A stretch of 13,703 nucleotides of DNA, taken from Candidatus Woesearchaeota archaeon (lineage in GTDB: Archaea > Nanobdellota > Nanobdellia > Woesearchaeales > WJKV01). A model generated the notes under the pieces. It was not told the origin of the DNA, ran no database searches, and saw nothing but the letters and a program-made list of their open reading frames with translations. The stretch covers positions 1-13,703 of the forward strand of contig JAHWHI010000063.1 of the NCBI GenBank assembly GCA_019323355.1. Direction: 5' to 3'. Positions 8,239 to 13,703 of the stretch are shown piece by piece; within the stretch, counting starts at the first letter, position 1, and the number at the start of each line of letters is the position of its first letter. The position numbers and the translations under genes are program-made.

Positions 8239-9738
8239 TCAACCTCGCTTCTCTGCTTCATATTCAGCTATTGTTCTGAAAAAATCTTGTTCTGTCGCTG
8301 CAACTAGGGAGTGTCCGAAATATTTCGCATTCCATCTGAAATCCCTGACACGCCGTACTAGTTCCTTAATGTCTGAACCAGCCAACCCTTGGATTTTCTG
8401 TCTTGGATTTCTTTCTGATGCTTCTTTTACTTCAACTGATCTCCGGTACATCGCGCTTGCAACTGCACTTATTGGAATGTCCTCAAAGAACTGAAATTCT
8501 GACTTTTGATCTGACAATCTAATATGGATCTGCAGTATTTCTCCGATTTCTGCTTCAGTGGGATATTCGAAAGAAATTATTTTATCAAAACGCCCGGCTC
8601 TCAATATCTTCTCGTCAATCAATTGCCTTCTGTTAGTTGCAGCGATGTATACATTCCTACTGGAGTATTTGTCTGTCTGGAACCCCTGAAGATGCTTTGC
8701 AACCTCGTTTGTGATCCGGCCCATCATACCTTCATTGTCATCGCCTCCTTGTCGTGGGCAGACAGCATCTATCTCATCGAAAAAGATAATGCTGTTCTTT
8801 ACGCTTAGTATCTTTCGCAGCCTTTCTTCGCTTTCCCCCCAGTATTTGCTCATGAAATCTGTTAAATTGACTTCTACAAAGTTTTTTCCGCATGTATCTG
8901 CAATGATCTTCGCTAGGAATGTCTTTCCGGTTCCCGGGGGGCCTTCGAATAGTATCCCTTCATATATGTCAATATTGTTTCTGATGCATGCTTCCTCATC
9001 GTTGAGCCTTAATGATAATAAGTATGCTGCAGATTTTGCCCTGTGGTTTCCACCCATATCATTGAATGTAAGTATCGAACCAGACCGCTGCTTTCTAACC
9101 TCTGTGTAGTTTAAGCCATGGAAAGCTAATTCTGCGTCGGGGTTATAGATAGATTTCTTTTCAATGGCATTTAGAATTCCATTATACTCTCCTCGCTCCA
9201 ACTGCTTTCGTAGGAAATTTTCAAAAAATTCAAGATATCCTCTTGTTTTTCTTGCAAGCTCTTTTGCATTGTAAGGTCCTTTCCCAATCCGGATATACTC
9301 CTCTACCAACAGATCGATTACACTGTAATCTTTTCCGAAATCGATGTTTTCCTGCAATTGAACAGGCACTGCCTCTTCTACATGCTTGCTTATCTCTTTT
9401 TGTGCGCTTGCTGCAGCGATATAGAATGAAAATAAATTTATGAATCTTTTAGTATCAGAATCTCTTTGGAGCGCAGGGTATTTTGAAGTAAGTTCATCTT
9501 TTGTTGCTTTATATGTGCCAAGCATCCGCTCGAATGCTTCAAATGCAATATTATACTCTGAAGCAAAGCCTTGACTGCTTGCACTGCGTTCTTTTCCCAA
9601 GATCCGATCGTACATCTTTAGGATCGAACCATTCAATCGTTCACACTTGTATTCTTGAGCGTTTTCACTGATCACTCTAGAGCTGAGTTCTATGAAATAC
9701 CTTCTTTCTGTTTTTGTCGGTTCAACTGCTACAACCAT
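8239..9738 (-). CDS. AAA+ ATPase of the Cdc48/Vps4/proteasomal type, 499 residues
   Basis: Residues 1-220 are mostly helical and not recognised. The AAA module begins with TFNDMGGNHRAK at about 224-235, like the FxDxGG lead-in of classic AAA proteins. Then come Walker A GPPGTGKT at 266-273, pore loop SKYWGESEE at about 297-305, Walker B IIFFDEIDA at 317-325, sensor 1 AATN at 366-369, and the second region of homology ending ILRAGRFDK with both Arg finger positions kept. GLAGSDIKELVRR near 451-463 matches the C-terminal lid. Such enzymes thread proteins through a hexamer pore to unfold or disassemble complexes. All catalytic residues are present, so activity is expected. There is one AAA ring domain only, and the N-domain should decide the substrate. 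CGGAGGT stands 9743-9749 before ATG 9738. It is the first gene of the ATPase block, after a T-rich tract. Confidence 0.93.
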   Translation of the reverse strand: MVVAVEPTKTERRYFIELSSRVISENAQEYKCERLNGSILKMYDRILGKERSASSQGFASEYNIAFEAFERMLGTYKATKDELTSKYPALQRDSDTKRFINLFSFYIAAASAQKEISKHVEEAVPVQLQENIDFGKDYSVIDLLVEEYIRIGKGPYNAKELARKTRGYLEFFENFLRKQLERGEYNGILNAIEKKSIYNPDAELAFHGLNYTEVRKQRSGSILTFNDMGGNHRAKSAAYLLSLRLNDEEACIRNNIDIYEGILFEGPPGTGKTFLAKIIADTCGKNFVEVNLTDFMSKYWGESEERLRKILSVKNSIIFFDEIDAVCPRQGGDDNEGMMGRITNEVAKHLQGFQTDKYSSRNVYIAATNRRQLIDEKILRAGRFDKIISFEYPTEAEIGEILQIHIRLSDQKSEFQFFEDIPISAVASAMYRRSVEVKEASERNPRQKIQGLAGSDIKELVRRVRDFRWNAKYFGHSLVAATEQDFFRTIAEYEAEKRG

Positions 9739-9753
9739 TTTTACCTCCGAGGC

Positions 9754-9783
9754 AAAATAAAAATAAAAAATAAAATAATTTTA
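9754..9783 (-). terminator. T-rich tract, possible archaeal terminator or attenuator
   Basis: Directly after the TAA of the coiled-coil gene the minus strand is almost pure A/T with runs of four to six T (TTATTTTATTTTTTATTTTT). Archaeal intrinsic termination uses T runs in the non-template strand without a required hairpin. The tract separates the membrane and coiled-coil genes from the ATPase genes. It may stop or reduce read-through. No good TATA box is visible in the 45-base gap for a new start, so partial read-through is more likely than full termination. Confidence 0.5.
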
Positions 9784-10809
9784 TTATGTTGTCTGCCTTC
9801 TGTCACGCATGCGGTTTTTCTGCATCTTTTCCCTGATTTCATTGACCTTGTGGTCTAGGACAGATTTATCTCCCCGCATAAGTTCTTTAGGCTTTTTGAT
9901 CTCTATTTTTCCCAGATTTGGATTGTAATCTGTTGTTTCTGGATCGTCTTGAGTCTTTGAACTTTCGATCTTTCCAAGAACATCGATGATCTCTTCTCCG
10001 GTTTTTACATCCTTCTTAACTTGTTCCAATCCATTCTTCAAACCGGTTTGAGTCTCTTTTGCGCCATTCACATACGGGCTAAGCACAGCTTTTATGTACT
10101 CAAGCTGGTATTTTGCCTGCTTCAGTTCGATTACCCGGTTCTTGTAGGTAATTCTGATAGCGTCCTGAGCGTCATATTCGTTATTTGTCATGATCAGGTC
10201 GATCTGTAGACCTTCTATGTCGTCCATGTGTTCTTCAAGATCACCTTCAAGATTATCTATTTCGTCAATGGTGTCATTTAGTTCTTTTTCTTTCGTCTTC
10301 CATTCGTCAGTGTATTGCTTTTCTTTTGGTATTGCCAATTGCTCGTCAATCAGTTTATCCCTTTTATCTTTCAGTTCCTTAAGTCTATCTTCGTATTGTT
10401 TCTGAATTGTTTCTGCTTCTTCAAGATCTGCGTTCAAAGTCTTCAATTCTACTTCTTCCTGTTTAAAACCTTCTTCTGCCTCTTTTAGAGCTGTCTCTGC
10501 AGTACGGGATTCCATAAGTGTGTCAACAATCCTAGTTTCAAGCGTGTTTATGAAATCTTTAATCCTTGTATATGGATTTGTAATCCCAAGTCTGTCTGTC
10601 ACTCTGTATACCTGACGCTGAACAGTTCCAGTATTGCAGCAGCTGACTTCGAAAAGTTTGTCATTGTTTTCTGCATCTTCATTTTGCTTTAGACGTTCAG
10701 CGATCTTTTTCTCACGCTCTTCTACTCGCCTTGAAACACCTCTGCTGCTTCCTCCTTGGTAACCGCCTCTGTTATTTCCTGTATTTCTATTTGCGTATGC
10801 TCCGACCAT
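9784..10809 (-). CDS. Coiled-coil protein with SC...YRxxDxxGxxxPxxRI motif, 341 residues
   Basis: The N-terminus (1-50) is Gly/Asn/Arg-rich and looks disordered. Residues 53-83 carry FEVSC, YRVTDRLG and NPYTRI, a compact motif shared with the 200-residue protein at 12840-13442 at the same spacing. From about 85 to 245 the protein is a long Glu/Lys coiled coil. The rest is polar with a basic C-terminal end (KMQKNRMRDRRQ). No membrane segment is seen. The start at 10809 follows TTGGAGGA (GGAGG at 10819-10823) and the 15-base hairpin element at 10837-10851. The pairing of a short folded motif with a coiled coil suggests a filament, tether or ruler-like part. I do not recognise a named family. 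Confidence 0.87.
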   Translation of the reverse strand: MVGAYANRNTGNNRGGYQGGSSRGVSRRVEEREKKIAERLKQNEDAENNDKLFEVSCCNTGTVQRQVYRVTDRLGITNPYTRIKDFINTLETRIVDTLMESRTAETALKEAEEGFKQEEVELKTLNADLEEAETIQKQYEDRLKELKDKRDKLIDEQLAIPKEKQYTDEWKTKEKELNDTIDEIDNLEGDLEEHMDDIEGLQIDLIMTNNEYDAQDAIRITYKNRVIELKQAKYQLEYIKAVLSPYVNGAKETQTGLKNGLEQVKKDVKTGEEIIDVLGKIESSKTQDDPETTDYNPNLGKIEIKKPKELMRGDKSVLDHKVNEIREKMQKNRMRDRRQTT

Positions 10810-10836
10810 TTTGTTTTTCCTCCAATTGTTTTTGTT

Positions 10837-10851
10837 TATAGCTCACGCTAG
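10837..10851 (-). promoter_or_regulatory. Leader element copy 1, CTAGCGTGAGCTATA
   Basis: One of three near-identical 15-base elements in this window, here 19 bases before the ATG-side ribosome binding site region of the 341-residue coiled-coil gene. UAGC and GCUA can pair around a GUGA loop. A second possible fold pairs AGCTCA further upstream (10866-10871) with TGAGCT inside the element, giving two competing hairpins. Role unknown; a cis-regulatory RNA or protein-binding site is possible. Confidence 0.6.
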
Positions 10852-10876
10852 TTAAAGCAAAAATATGAGCTTATTT

Positions 10877-11389
10877 TCAGTCGATCCAACGGTCTGGATC
10901 AACTTCTCGATCTAAACTCCTCTTTAATCCTTCGAGCCCTTCACGGGCTGCGCGTTTAGCATAAGGTTTGACTTCTTCAAGGATAGGCTCTATCGCTTCT
11001 TTAGCATCGCCGAATATTCTTCTTGCAATGCCGTCGTATCCGTTGATGAAAAGCTCTCCATGCCTTCGTCTTATCCAGTATCTCCTGTTTGTCTCAAGAT
11101 CTTCTATCAGATAAGTTGGAGCTTCCCGTCCTCTTAGTGTTACTTTGTATATCTTGACCTTTTCCAGATCGGCAAACTCTGCTTCTTTTGTTTCATTTTT
11201 TATCTCTCTTTTCTCTTCCGGCTTTTGCTGTTCTGCATCGGTCAAGGACTCTTTTGCGACAATCTGGTCTGTGTTGTACTCTTTTGTGGAGCCCAATGAA
11301 CCGTAGATCATTGCTCCGCCAAGACCGATTAGAGCAAGGAATCCTGCTCCAACACCCATCTTTCCGAGGCCAACAATCCCTTTAATCAT
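10877..11389 (-). CDS. Small membrane-anchored protein with C-terminal basic/helical region, 170 residues
   Basis: Residues 1-33 form a Gly-rich hydrophobic segment (GVGAGFLALIGLGGAMIYG) with Lys residues before it and acidic residues after it. This predicts a single signal anchor with the C-terminus outside. Residues about 34-75 are a charged linker. Residues about 77-118 look like a small beta domain (KVKIYKVTLRG, TYLIEDLETNRRYWIRRR, GELFINGYDG), followed by an amphipathic helix to the end. The family is not recognised. The ATG at 11389 overlaps the previous stop by 8 bases (ATGATTAA) and has GAAGG upstream; a TTG two codons earlier is a less likely start. It is the third of three consecutive membrane proteins and is probably translated by coupling with its neighbour. 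Confidence 0.82.
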   Translation of the reverse strand: MIKGIVGLGKMGVGAGFLALIGLGGAMIYGSLGSTKEYNTDQIVAKESLTDAEQQKPEEKREIKNETKEAEFADLEKVKIYKVTLRGREAPTYLIEDLETNRRYWIRRRHGELFINGYDGIARRIFGDAKEAIEPILEEVKPYAKRAAREGLEGLKRSLDREVDPDRWID

Positions 11390-12140
11390 TTTCAAACAAA
11401 CCTTCTTTTTTTCTGTCTGTATTGTGTCTCATGTAAAGCTCGCCAAGCTTTCTCTCAATCGCTTGCCTGTATTGATCGTCTTTTGGTCTTTCCATCAGGC
11501 GTTCAAGCAGATGCACTGCAATGTACTGCATCTCTTCCTCATTAAAGACACCGTCTTTAGCGCAGGCCCTGAAAAGTTTCTTGACATATTCTGTCTTGTC
11601 AGGACGGACAGATCCTTCATCAAGCTTGACTAAAGTCTGTTCTGCGATGTCAACGTAAGCCTGTTCATTGAACGTGTTGCTGCTTATTGCGTACCATGCG
11701 ACACTTGCAAGTATTTTCTTATCGATGTCACCCATTCGTCCTTCTTCTACAGCTTTTCTCAGATCTGCATTAAGGAATCTTTTCTGCACTTCTGATCTTA
11801 GACCAGCGTCAATCGCTTTCCGGATAAGAATACTTTTTGCCTCATATTCAAGACCGTTCTTGCATTCTTTACTAATATCCTCAAGATCTCCTACAATCTC
11901 TGCTTGGATATCCGGATGTTGGTCATAATCCACTAATTCCTCAAGTTCTTGGGAATTTGTGATGTTTAATTCTGCCTCAGTGTTGAAGATGTTCAAAGTA
12001 TCTTCTTTTACAGCATTTATTCCAGCTGTTGCTCCGAGTGACAGTCCGGCCATTCCTAAGAGCATTGTCAGTTTGCTCTTCAGAAGCTTTTTCAAGAGGC
12101 CTTCTGTTTCAGTATCGTATATTGATCGTGGGTCTGCCAT
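11382..12140 (-). CDS. Membrane-anchored helical-repeat protein, 252 residues
   Basis: A Lys-rich stretch (LLKKLLKSK) leads into one membrane segment at about 24-44 (LTMLLGMAGLSLGATAGINAV), then an acidic region, so the large C-terminal part is probably outside the cytoplasm. That part is all-helical and contains repeats about 42 residues apart: FNEQAYVDIAEQTLVKL (157-173) and FNEEEMQYIAVHLLERL (199-215), with a weaker copy near 115-131. The AKDGVFNEEE stretch faintly recalls TerB or EF-hand loops, but the match is too short to assign. ATG 12140 follows GAAGG and lies two bases after the preceding stop; a TTG at 12146 would overlap it. A protein-interaction role is inferred from the repeats. 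Confidence 0.84.
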   Translation of the reverse strand: MADPRSIYDTETEGLLKKLLKSKLTMLLGMAGLSLGATAGINAVKEDTLNIFNTEAELNITNSQELEELVDYDQHPDIQAEIVGDLEDISKECKNGLEYEAKSILIRKAIDAGLRSEVQKRFLNADLRKAVEEGRMGDIDKKILASVAWYAISSNTFNEQAYVDIAEQTLVKLDEGSVRPDKTEYVKKLFRACAKDGVFNEEEMQYIAVHLLERLMERPKDDQYRQAIERKLGELYMRHNTDRKKEGLFEND

Positions 12141-12142
12141 TT

Positions 12143-12694
12143 TCAATAGCCTTCTTCTCCTTCTTCAGTAGTTAGTCCTTCAAGGCCTTCGGTCTTGTTT
12201 TCTTTTACAAATGTCTCATCCTTAGTCTTTGTGTATGTTTTTTCAGGCGCAGCGCCTTCTGCACCAGAAATAGTGTATGCTTTCAGGTCTTCTTCCTTGG
12301 AGAAATTGCTTTCCTCTTCGAATTCTTTTTCAACTGGAGATTCTGCCATCTGTTTCAATGCTTCTGTAACAAATTCTTTTGTTCCTTCGACTGCTTGTGT
12401 GTAATCATCTCTTAGGTCTTCTGCGTTCTTCACTCCGTATGCAACCCCGCTTCCGAAAGCGATAGCCAGACATGCAGCACCAGCAAAATACTTGTTTGCT
12501 ATTGCTTTGTACGCGATTCCGCATCCGCATGCTGCAATCCTGTATGGGGCAGTAAGGGCTCTTCTAGGCAGGCTTTGTCTTTGGCCATATGTGCCTCTGG
12601 AACTCCTTCTTGTAATAGAAGTCTCTAGATCCCTATCTTTTGCTTCCCGTTTTTCTCTCATTTTTCCTCGGAATTTATCAATCATTTCGTCCAT
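12143..12694 (-). CDS. Membrane protein with basic N-terminus and acidic C-terminus, 183 residues
   Basis: The first 47 residues are strongly basic (KFRGKMREKREAKDRD and RR pairs), which should stay in the cytoplasm. Residues about 50-66 are mildly hydrophobic and small (APYRIAACGCGIAYKAIA), and 69-88 form a clear Gly/Ala-rich membrane segment (YFAGAACLAIAFGSGVAYGV). There may be one or two passes. The C-terminal 95 residues are acidic, polar and probably unstructured. The family is not recognised. CGGAGGA (GGAGG at 12702-12706) and the 15-base leader element at 12716-12730 precede ATG 12694. It is the first gene after a 145-base gap containing a promoter-like sequence, so it probably opens a transcription unit. 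Confidence 0.83.
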   Translation of the reverse strand: MDEMIDKFRGKMREKREAKDRDLETSITRRSSRGTYGQRQSLPRRALTAPYRIAACGCGIAYKAIANKYFAGAACLAIAFGSGVAYGVKNAEDLRDDYTQAVEGTKEFVTEALKQMAESPVEKEFEEESNFSKEEDLKAYTISGAEGAAPEKTYTKTKDETFVKENKTEGLEGLTTEEGEEGY

Positions 12695-12715
12695 TTTTAT
12701 TCCTCCGTATTTGCA

Positions 12716-12730
12716 TATAGCTCTCGCTAG
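12716..12730 (-). promoter_or_regulatory. Leader element copy 2, CTAGCGAGAGCTATA
   Basis: Second copy of the shared element. UAGC-GAGA-GCUA gives a 4-bp stem closed by a GNRA tetraloop, 11 bases above GGAGG of the 183-residue membrane protein gene. It lies downstream of the predicted transcription start near 12770, so it should be part of the mRNA leader rather than the core promoter. Confidence 0.65.
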
Positions 12731-12749
12731 CTTGCTTAATTTTCATCTA

Positions 12750-12788
12750 TCATCAATAAATTTGATTTGTTGTTATAGTTATTGATGA
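12750..12788 (-). repeat. 10-bp perfect inverted repeat, candidate operator or leader hairpin
   Basis: TCATCAATAA (12750-12759) and TTATTGATGA (12779-12788) are perfect inverted copies separated by 19 bases. The upper arm lies just below the TATA-like box and the predicted transcription start falls between the arms. This is a usual place for a repressor site in archaea. In RNA only the lower part would be present if the start is near 12770, which favours a DNA-level role. Confidence 0.6.
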
Positions 12789-12791
12789 AAG

Positions 12792-12802
12792 TTTAATATA
12801 AA
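12792..12802 (-). promoter_or_regulatory. TATA-like box, TTTATATTAAA
   Basis: On the minus strand the gap before the 183-residue membrane protein gene contains TTTATATTAAA, close to the archaeal TATA consensus, with CAAATG just upstream as a possible BRE. Initiation would be expected near 12770, giving a leader of about 75 bases that includes the shared hairpin element. Confidence 0.55.
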
Positions 12803-12807
12803 CATTT

Positions 12808-12839
12808 GTTGTAGCCGCTGTTGCAGTTGTATGTTGTAG
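12808..12839. repeat. Short GTTGYAK repeats
   Basis: On the plus strand the heptamer GTTGTAG/GTTGCAG/GTTGTAT/GTTGTAG occurs at 12808, 12820, 12826 and 12833, spaced 12, 6 and 7 bases. They sit between the stop of the 200-residue gene and the TATA-like box. They could be a regulator-binding array or simple slippage of a CAA/CAG-rich stretch; the preceding gene ends in Gln codons, which fits the second view. Confidence 0.4.
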
Positions 12840-13442
12840 TTATTGCTGCGAATCTCCGTCATCGCTGCAAAACTTTTTTAGCCCGAGGATTTTTTCCTTC
12901 TGGCTATTCCTTTGGGTCTCGAGCCAGCTTATTGCCTGCTCGTACTCTTCGATGCTCTTTTCAAGCTCTACGAATTCTGCATATGTGTTTGCAAAAACTA
13001 AGATCTCATCATTTCTGTTCACATCTGTATTATTTCTCAATAATAATTTTCCTTTTTTAATAGCAGACTTTGCCTTATCTCTTTTAGAGACAAGATCAAT
13101 TTTATGGGTGTTGTATCTTTTTCTTAGACCCTCTAATTCCTCTGTTCGATATGCAATTCTTTTATTTAGGGACTCTATGCTTTTTTCAGCATCTGCTAAA
13201 AGATTCTCTATTCTTTTTGTAGGGCTTGAAACGCCAACTGAGTCTGCAATCCGGTAAAATGGCCTAAGAAATCTTGGTTTTCCAATACAGCTACGATCGA
13301 ATTCAGCTTCATCTCTTTCTCTTGTGACTGGAATATTTGTTCTATTAGGACTTAGATAATCAATAATATTTACAAATTTGTCACCAAGATACTCTCCGAT
13401 ACGTTCTGTATATGCTTTTCCTGCAACCAAATCATTTGCCAT
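12840..13442 (-). CDS. Coiled-coil protein with SC...YRxxDxxGxxxPxxRI motif, 200 residues
   Basis: Residues 48-78 carry FDRSC, YRIADSVG and SPTKRI, matching the 341-residue protein at 9784-10809 position by position: F, SC, R, Y, R, D, G, P, R and I are kept over about 30 residues with no gap. Residues about 80-135 and 155-190 are predicted coiled coil. The first 45 residues are not recognised. No membrane segment is seen. The start is supported by TTGGAGGAG (GGAGG at 13450-13454) and lies below leader element copy 3. The shorter coil suggests a smaller version of the same structural part. The gap after it contains a new promoter, so it may be regulated apart from the following genes. Confidence 0.86.
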   Translation of the reverse strand: MANDLVAGKAYTERIGEYLGDKFVNIIDYLSPNRTNIPVTRERDEAEFDRSCIGKPRFLRPFYRIADSVGVSSPTKRIENLLADAEKSIESLNKRIAYRTEELEGLRKRYNTHKIDLVSKRDKAKSAIKKGKLLLRNNTDVNRNDEILVFANTYAEFVELEKSIEEYEQAISWLETQRNSQKEKILGLKKFCSDDGDSQQ

Positions 13443-13456
13443 TTTTTCTCCTCCAA

Positions 13457-13471
13457 TAAAGCTATCGCTAG
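13457..13471 (-). promoter_or_regulatory. Leader element copy 3, CTAGCGATAGCTTTA
   Basis: Third copy, 12 of 15 columns identical across all three. AGC-GAUA-GCU can pair; the outer U-U pair is lost compared with the other copies. It stands 5 bases above the GGAGG-rich ribosome binding site of the 200-residue coiled-coil gene. GAGCTA at 13492-13497 could pair with TAGCTT in the element as an alternative fold. Confidence 0.6.
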
Positions 13472-13506
13472 TTTGTCTCTCTGATTACAGGTAGCTCAAA
13501 AAATAA

Positions 13507-13656
13507 TCATATCCCTTCAAGGTATCTTGCTATCAGCTCTTGATAGACAGCCTTTGCTTCACCAGCTTTTGTGCATTCAGAATTTTTTATCTCTGTGACA
13601 AGTCCGCTCTCTCTTGCAGGATCCTTGTCAACAACAGCATTGTATAATGAGTTCAT
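13507..13656 (-). CDS. Small protein, 49 residues, unknown function
   Basis: ATG at 13656 is preceded by GAGGTG at 8 bases and the frame stays open to TGA at 13507-13509. The product begins MNSLYNAVVDKDPARE and ends AVYQELIARYLEGI; it is charged and probably helical, with one Cys and no membrane segment. The family is not recognised. Codon use matches the neighbours (AGA, ATA, GAA, AAG). It lies 64 bases before the 200-residue coiled-coil gene and a TTATTTTTT run follows its stop, which may end its transcript. The ribosome binding site is the main support that this is a real gene. Confidence 0.65.
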   Translation of the reverse strand: MNSLYNAVVDKDPARESGLVTEIKNSECTKAGEAKAVYQELIARYLEGI

Positions 13657-13657
13657 T

Positions 13658-13703
13658 CTATGCACCTCTTATCTTCTTTACAAAAGGAATCTGTCTTCGA
13701 TTC
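13658..13703 (-). CDS. 3' tip of an upstream gene, frame uncertain
   Basis: From the window edge one minus-strand frame reads NRRQIPFVKKIRGA and stops at TAG 13658-13660, one base before the ATG of the 49-residue gene. Another frame reads through to TGA at 13653-13655 and overlaps that ATG as ATGA. The first looks more protein-like, but 14 codons are too few to decide. Either way an upstream gene probably enters the window and is joined to the small gene. Confidence 0.3.
   Translation of the reverse strand, partial: NRRQIPFVKKIRGA

Noticed and set aside
8235..8261. Earlier ATG for the MoxR gene
   Set aside because: It overlaps the AAA+ gene end; ATG 8234 has GAGGT at suitable distance. Not fully excluded.
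11390..12146. TTG starts two codons before the ATGs at 11389 and 12140
   Set aside because: The ATGs follow GAAGG at reasonable distance and give the same protein minus two residues; TTG is less likely.
12143..12694. PYRIA in the 183-residue membrane protein resembles the YRIAD motif of the coiled-coil paralogues
   Set aside because: Only four residues match in a hydrophobic segment and the D, G, P and RI positions are absent, so chance is likely.
12808..12848. Possible CRISPR-like or satellite array
   Set aside because: Units are only 7 bases with irregular spacing and no spacers.
1965..13257. Plus-strand open frames across the window
   Set aside because: They mirror the minus-strand genes, lack ribosome binding sites and give Ser/Phe/Leu-rich products typical of antisense shadows.

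Overview
The window looks like an archaeal chromosome or large archaeal element, possibly from a DPANN-type lineage; the lineage is a guess. The support is moderate: about 40% G+C, AGA/AGG and ATA-rich codon use, TATA-box-like promoters, a Cdc48/proteasome-type AAA+ ATPase, and strong GGAGG ribosome binding sites before most genes. Every gene is on the minus strand, so the order below follows transcription from position 13703 down to 1. No rRNA, tRNA, CRISPR array, transposase or integrase was seen.

Upstream region (13703-12840): the 3' tip of an unidentified gene, a 49-residue protein (13507-13656), then a 200-residue coiled-coil protein (12840-13442). A 145-base gap (12695-12839) follows. 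It holds a TATA-like box, a 10-bp perfect inverted repeat close to the predicted transcription start, and short GTTGYAK repeats.

Membrane and coiled-coil region (12694-9784): three small proteins, each with a Gly/Ala-rich membrane segment near the N-terminus (12143-12694, 11382-12140, 10877-11389), then a 341-residue coiled-coil protein (9784-10809). That last protein is a divergent paralogue of the 200-residue one. Three genes (starts at 13442, 12694 and 10809) carry the same 15-base element, CTAGCGNKAGCTWTA, just before the ribosome binding site. It can fold into a small hairpin with a GNNA loop.

ATPase region (9738-876): a Cdc48/Vps4-like AAA+ ATPase (8239-9738), a MoxR-type AAA+ ATPase with a Cys cluster (6594-8234), a VWA protein with an N-terminal HExxH zincin-like domain and a Gln/Gly-rich linker (4760-6592), a divergent P-loop ATPase between disordered linkers (2770-4758), and a 626-residue coiled-coil protein (876-2756). 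These five genes are packed with gaps of 1 to 13 bases and look co-transcribed.

A separate gene at the left edge (1-811, cut by the window end) encodes an LCM/TcmP-like SAM-dependent methyltransferase with its own promoter region.

Taken together, 876-13442 looks like one multi-gene machine: three different ATPases, a MoxR-VWA pair, membrane-anchored small proteins and long coiled coils. I do not recognise it as a described system. A membrane-associated assembly, remodelling or conflict system powered by ATPases is the best inference; a viral or plasmid morphogenesis module is an alternative.
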